Both the position numbers and the translations under genes were made by a program. From contig URYK01000082.1 in the NCBI GenBank assembly GCA_900552125.1, positions 1 to 7,519 on the forward strand: a stretch of DNA of 7,519 bases. Direction: 5' to 3'. Positions 5,742-7,519 of the stretch are shown here, piece after piece. The first letter of the stretch is position 1. Every line of letters starts with the position of its first letter. The notes beneath the pieces were generated by a model, which saw nothing but the letters and a program-made list of their open reading frames with translations, searched no databases and was not told where the DNA came from. The DNA is from an uncultured Solobacterium sp. (GTDB lineage: Bacteria; Bacillota_I; Bacilli_A; Erysipelotrichales; Erysipelotrichaceae).

Positions 5742-5782
5742 CTTTGTGAGATCGAATCTTGTTTTCAAGAAGGAGTGATCAA

Positions 5783-6865
5783 ATGCTGATAGGAGAAGTT
5801 TTTGAGGAATTTATAAATGTCGTTCAAGAAAATAATCGTTATGTCATTGGATTGATAAATGATAAAATGATAGTCACACTTTGTAGTGATAAAGAAGAAA
5901 TAGGAAAGTTAGTCGATGTCAATGAACCAGATATTTATAATGTTTTCTTTGAGCTGCATATAAAAGAACAAAACTATGGATATTTGTGGGTTAGAGGAAA
6001 AGATGAAAACTTATCAATGATAAGTAAATTATTATATGAATCTTTAACTGTTCGTTTAATGTATGAGATCAATCAAAATACATTGAATCAAAAAGTTACA
6101 AAAGATGATGAACTAGTAAAATGTCTTTTGAATACAGATGCATTCGATATGAACCATATCCTAATTCTTCTTGAAGAGTTAGGTATTGACGCTAATAAGC
6201 CTAGAGTAGCAATTTATGTGATAAGTGAAGATGGCTTTAATATAAAAGACATTATGCGTTTAAAGATGAATCCAGAAAGTAAAGAAGATATATATTCGTT
6301 ATTTAATAGTAAATGCCTTTTGATATTTAAAGAGTTGCCGGAAGAATGCAAAGATATAAAAAAATTTAAACCGTATGTAAGGAAATATATTCGGAGATTA
6401 AAAAAATGGGGATTAGGGGAATGTGATTATTTTATAGGGTCAATTCAGAATAGACTTAGGCAATACATTATCAGCTATCAAAATTGCATGTGGCTAAAAA
6501 GTAATGTGAATTATGAAAAGGATATTCCAGTATTCTTTGTTGACTATTTATATGATTATTTTTTATCAAGAATTCAGGTAGAAGATATTCATGGTATATT
6601 TGATTATTATCAGGAATATGGGAAATTTGATATTGAGGAGATGTTAGAAATCAGTGATAAGCTGTTTGTGAATGATTTCAATCTTACAAAAGCTGCAGAA
6701 GATTTATTCCTGCATAAAAATACGTTGATATATAAATTGAAAAAATATGAAGAGATTTTTCAAATAGATATTCGCGGAAGTTTTCAAGGAAAAATATTCT
6801 TTATGTTGATATCTTATGCAATGAAAGATTATCAACAACGTGTTCAAGTAGGTGATAAAGGATGA
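5783..6865 (+). CDS. CdaR/PucR-family transcriptional regulator (sugar diacid regulator type)
   Basis: This 360-residue DNA-binding regulator lacks the receiver, PRD and sigma-54-interaction modules usual for PTS operon control. Residues 1 to about 120 resemble the putative sugar-diacid recognition domain: a short sensor with GYLWVRGKDENLSMI near 66-80, then a long helix to about 118. A central alpha/beta region (about 120-285) follows. The C-terminal PucR-type helix-turn-helix, about 299-345, contains LTKAAEDLF (301-309), HKNTLIYKLKKYEEI (311-325) and FQIDIR (326-331). The ATG at 5783 is chosen over an in-frame TTG at 5759 because AGAAGGAG (5768-5775) lies 7 bases before it and overlaps the longer version. 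Its own promoter and location between PTS operon and aldolase suggest it controls this cluster, probably sensing a sugar-acid-like ligand. Its stop overlaps the next ATG by 4 bases. Confidence 0.85.
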   Translation: MLIGEVFEEFINVVQENNRYVIGLINDKMIVTLCSDKEEIGKLVDVNEPDIYNVFFELHIKEQNYGYLWVRGKDENLSMISKLLYESLTVRLMYEINQNTLNQKVTKDDELVKCLLNTDAFDMNHILILLEELGIDANKPRVAIYVISEDGFNIKDIMRLKMNPESKEDIYSLFNSKCLLIFKELPEECKDIKKFKPYVRKYIRRLKKWGLGECDYFIGSIQNRLRQYIISYQNCMWLKSNVNYEKDIPVFFVDYLYDYFLSRIQVEDIHGIFDYYQEYGKFDIEEMLEISDKLFVNDFNLTKAAEDLFLHKNTLIYKLKKYEEIFQIDIRGSFQGKIFFMLISYAMKDYQQRVQVGDKG

Positions 6866-7329
6866 GTATAAAAATCAAACTAGTAAGAGTTGATAAACGA
6901 TTATTACATGCAACAGTAGCTTTGAATTGGAATTATTTCATTGATATTGATACGATTATACTAGTAGATCCATATTATGAAAAAGATCCATTTATAGCAG
7001 ATGTTATGCAGCTTTGCCTACCTAAAACATTAAAACTCAAAATATATTCAGTACAACAATTTCTTGAATTTATAAATGGTAATTATAATGTAAAGGCAAT
7101 CGTAATATTTCCTAATTTAGCCATAGCTTATGAAGCGGTAAAAGCAGGTTTTTACACGAAGGAAATTCAAATACCATATCCAGCGAGTCGAATTATGATG
7201 AGATCATTGTCGGATTATTTCAGTGATGAAGATATAGAAAGAATTCGGTATATTCAAAGTAAAGGAATAAAATTGTTTTTCCAAACATCTCCATTTGATA
7301 ATAAGAATTATTCAATATTTACTAAATAA
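6862..7329 (+). CDS. Divergent PTS EIIB-like (sorbose family) protein
   Basis: This 155-residue paralogue belongs to the same family as the EIIB at 1489. The N-terminal RVDKRLLHATV keeps the phosphorylatable histidine (His16), but the otherwise invariant Gly-Gln after it is Ala-Thr. The glycine-rich loop GGLGGGPGR of the first EIIB is replaced by IPYPASR (104-110). The FQTSP segment (140-144) is retained. There is no second EIIC or EIID nearby. The start overlaps the regulator stop (ATGA), with AGGTG at 6850-6854 as ribosome binding site. It may be a second phosphocarrier of altered specificity, or a regulatory phospho-relay partner of the CdaR-like protein. The family call is firm; the function is inference. 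Confidence 0.8.
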   Translation: MSIKIKLVRVDKRLLHATVALNWNYFIDIDTIILVDPYYEKDPFIADVMQLCLPKTLKLKIYSVQQFLEFINGNYNVKAIVIFPNLAIAYEAVKAGFYTKEIQIPYPASRIMMRSLSDYFSDEDIERIRYIQSKGIKLFFQTSPFDNKNYSIFTK

Positions 7330-7353
7330 TAGAAAAAGAAAAGAGGATAAAAT

Positions 7354-7519
7354 ATGTTTGAAGGAATTATTACACCAATTGTTACACCGTTTCATCGTGA
7401 CGAAGAACAAAGTATAAACTATGATGCAACAAAAAAGTTGATTGATCATTTAATTTTTCATGGTGTAAATGGAATTTTTATTTTAGGTAGTAATGGAGAA
7501 TTTCATGTAATTGATGAGG
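7354..7519 (+). CDS. DapA-superfamily aldolase/lyase, N-terminal part (cut by window end)
   Basis: The first 55 codons of a gene run off the right edge. The product begins MFEGIITPIVTPFHRDE and continues to LGSNGEFHVIDE. This is the N-terminus of the dihydrodipicolinate synthase / N-acetylneuraminate lyase superfamily of pyruvate-type class I aldolases. The TPIVTPF strand and the GSNGE carboxylate-binding loop are visible. DHDPS itself usually has GTTGE, while GSNGE occurs in catabolic members such as 4-hydroxy-2-oxoglutarate aldolase. With the neighbouring genes, cleavage of a 2-keto-3-deoxy acid is more likely than lysine biosynthesis. The Schiff-base lysine and the rest of the protein lie outside the window. 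AAGAGG (7341-7346) supports the ATG, 24 bases after the EIIB-like gene. Confidence 0.85.
   Translation, partial: MFEGIITPIVTPFHRDEEQSINYDATKKLIDHLIFHGVNGIFILGSNGEFHVIDE

Noticed and set aside
5759..5782. Upstream TTG start adding eight residues to the regulator
   Set aside because: The added codons read through the Shine-Dalgarno AGAAGGAG that serves the ATG at 5783. The ATG has ideal spacing.
1..7519. CRISPR array, tRNA, rRNA or riboswitch
   Set aside because: No regularly spaced repeats, no cloverleaf or CCA-ended structures and no recognisable riboswitch core were seen on either strand by eye.

Overview
The window is AT-rich, tightly packed DNA with strong AAGGAGG-type ribosome binding sites, ATG starts, a perfect CcpA-type cre site and rho-independent terminators. 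This points to a low-GC Bacillota bacterium, probably a gut anaerobe of the Erysipelotrichia or Clostridia kind. The exact lineage cannot be read from the sequence. The locus looks like an inducible, catabolite-repressed sugar-derivative utilisation cluster built around a mannose/fructose/sorbose-family phosphotransferase system (PTS).

Layout. Positions 1-60 carry two TTTTA-loop hairpins that resemble the right end of an IS200/IS605 or tnpB element lying mostly to the left. Positions 61-350 hold no convincing gene, only a possible decayed fragment. A long hairpin terminator (363-413) ends a leftward KDPG/KHG-type aldolase gene (459-1103). A 385-bp divergent control region (1104-1488) separates it from the rightward operon. 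That region has a cre-like site next to each gene and a perfect 12-bp inverted repeat in the middle.

The rightward operon runs EIIB (1489), EIIC (1987), EIID (2730, overlapping EIIC by 4 bp), a strong hairpin (3585-3622), an NAD-type 2-hydroxyacid dehydrogenase (3651), a KpsF/GutQ-like SIS-domain sugar-phosphate isomerase (4594) and EIIA (5205). A second transcription unit has its own good promoter (5626-5654). It encodes a CdaR/PucR-type regulator (5783), a translationally coupled divergent EIIB paralogue (6862) and the first 55 codons of a DapA-superfamily aldolase (7354, cut by the window edge).

How it may work (inference): EIIA and EIIB pass phosphate from HPr to a substrate entering through EIIC/EIID. 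The phosphorylated product is processed by the isomerase and the 2-hydroxyacid dehydrogenase. The 2-keto or 2-keto-3-deoxy acid intermediates are then cleaved by the divergent KDPG-type aldolase and/or the DapA-type aldolase. A CdaR-like sensor, a dehydrogenase acting on alpha-hydroxy acids and two keto-acid aldolases all fit a sugar acid or similar oxidised or deoxy sugar better than a plain hexose. No dehydratase or deaminase is visible; one could lie to the right of the window. I do not recognise this exact gene combination as a characterised pathway. The most unusual parts are the second EIIB coupled to the regulator, and the CBS-less isomerase that keeps the KdsD catalytic residues but has a changed substrate loop.
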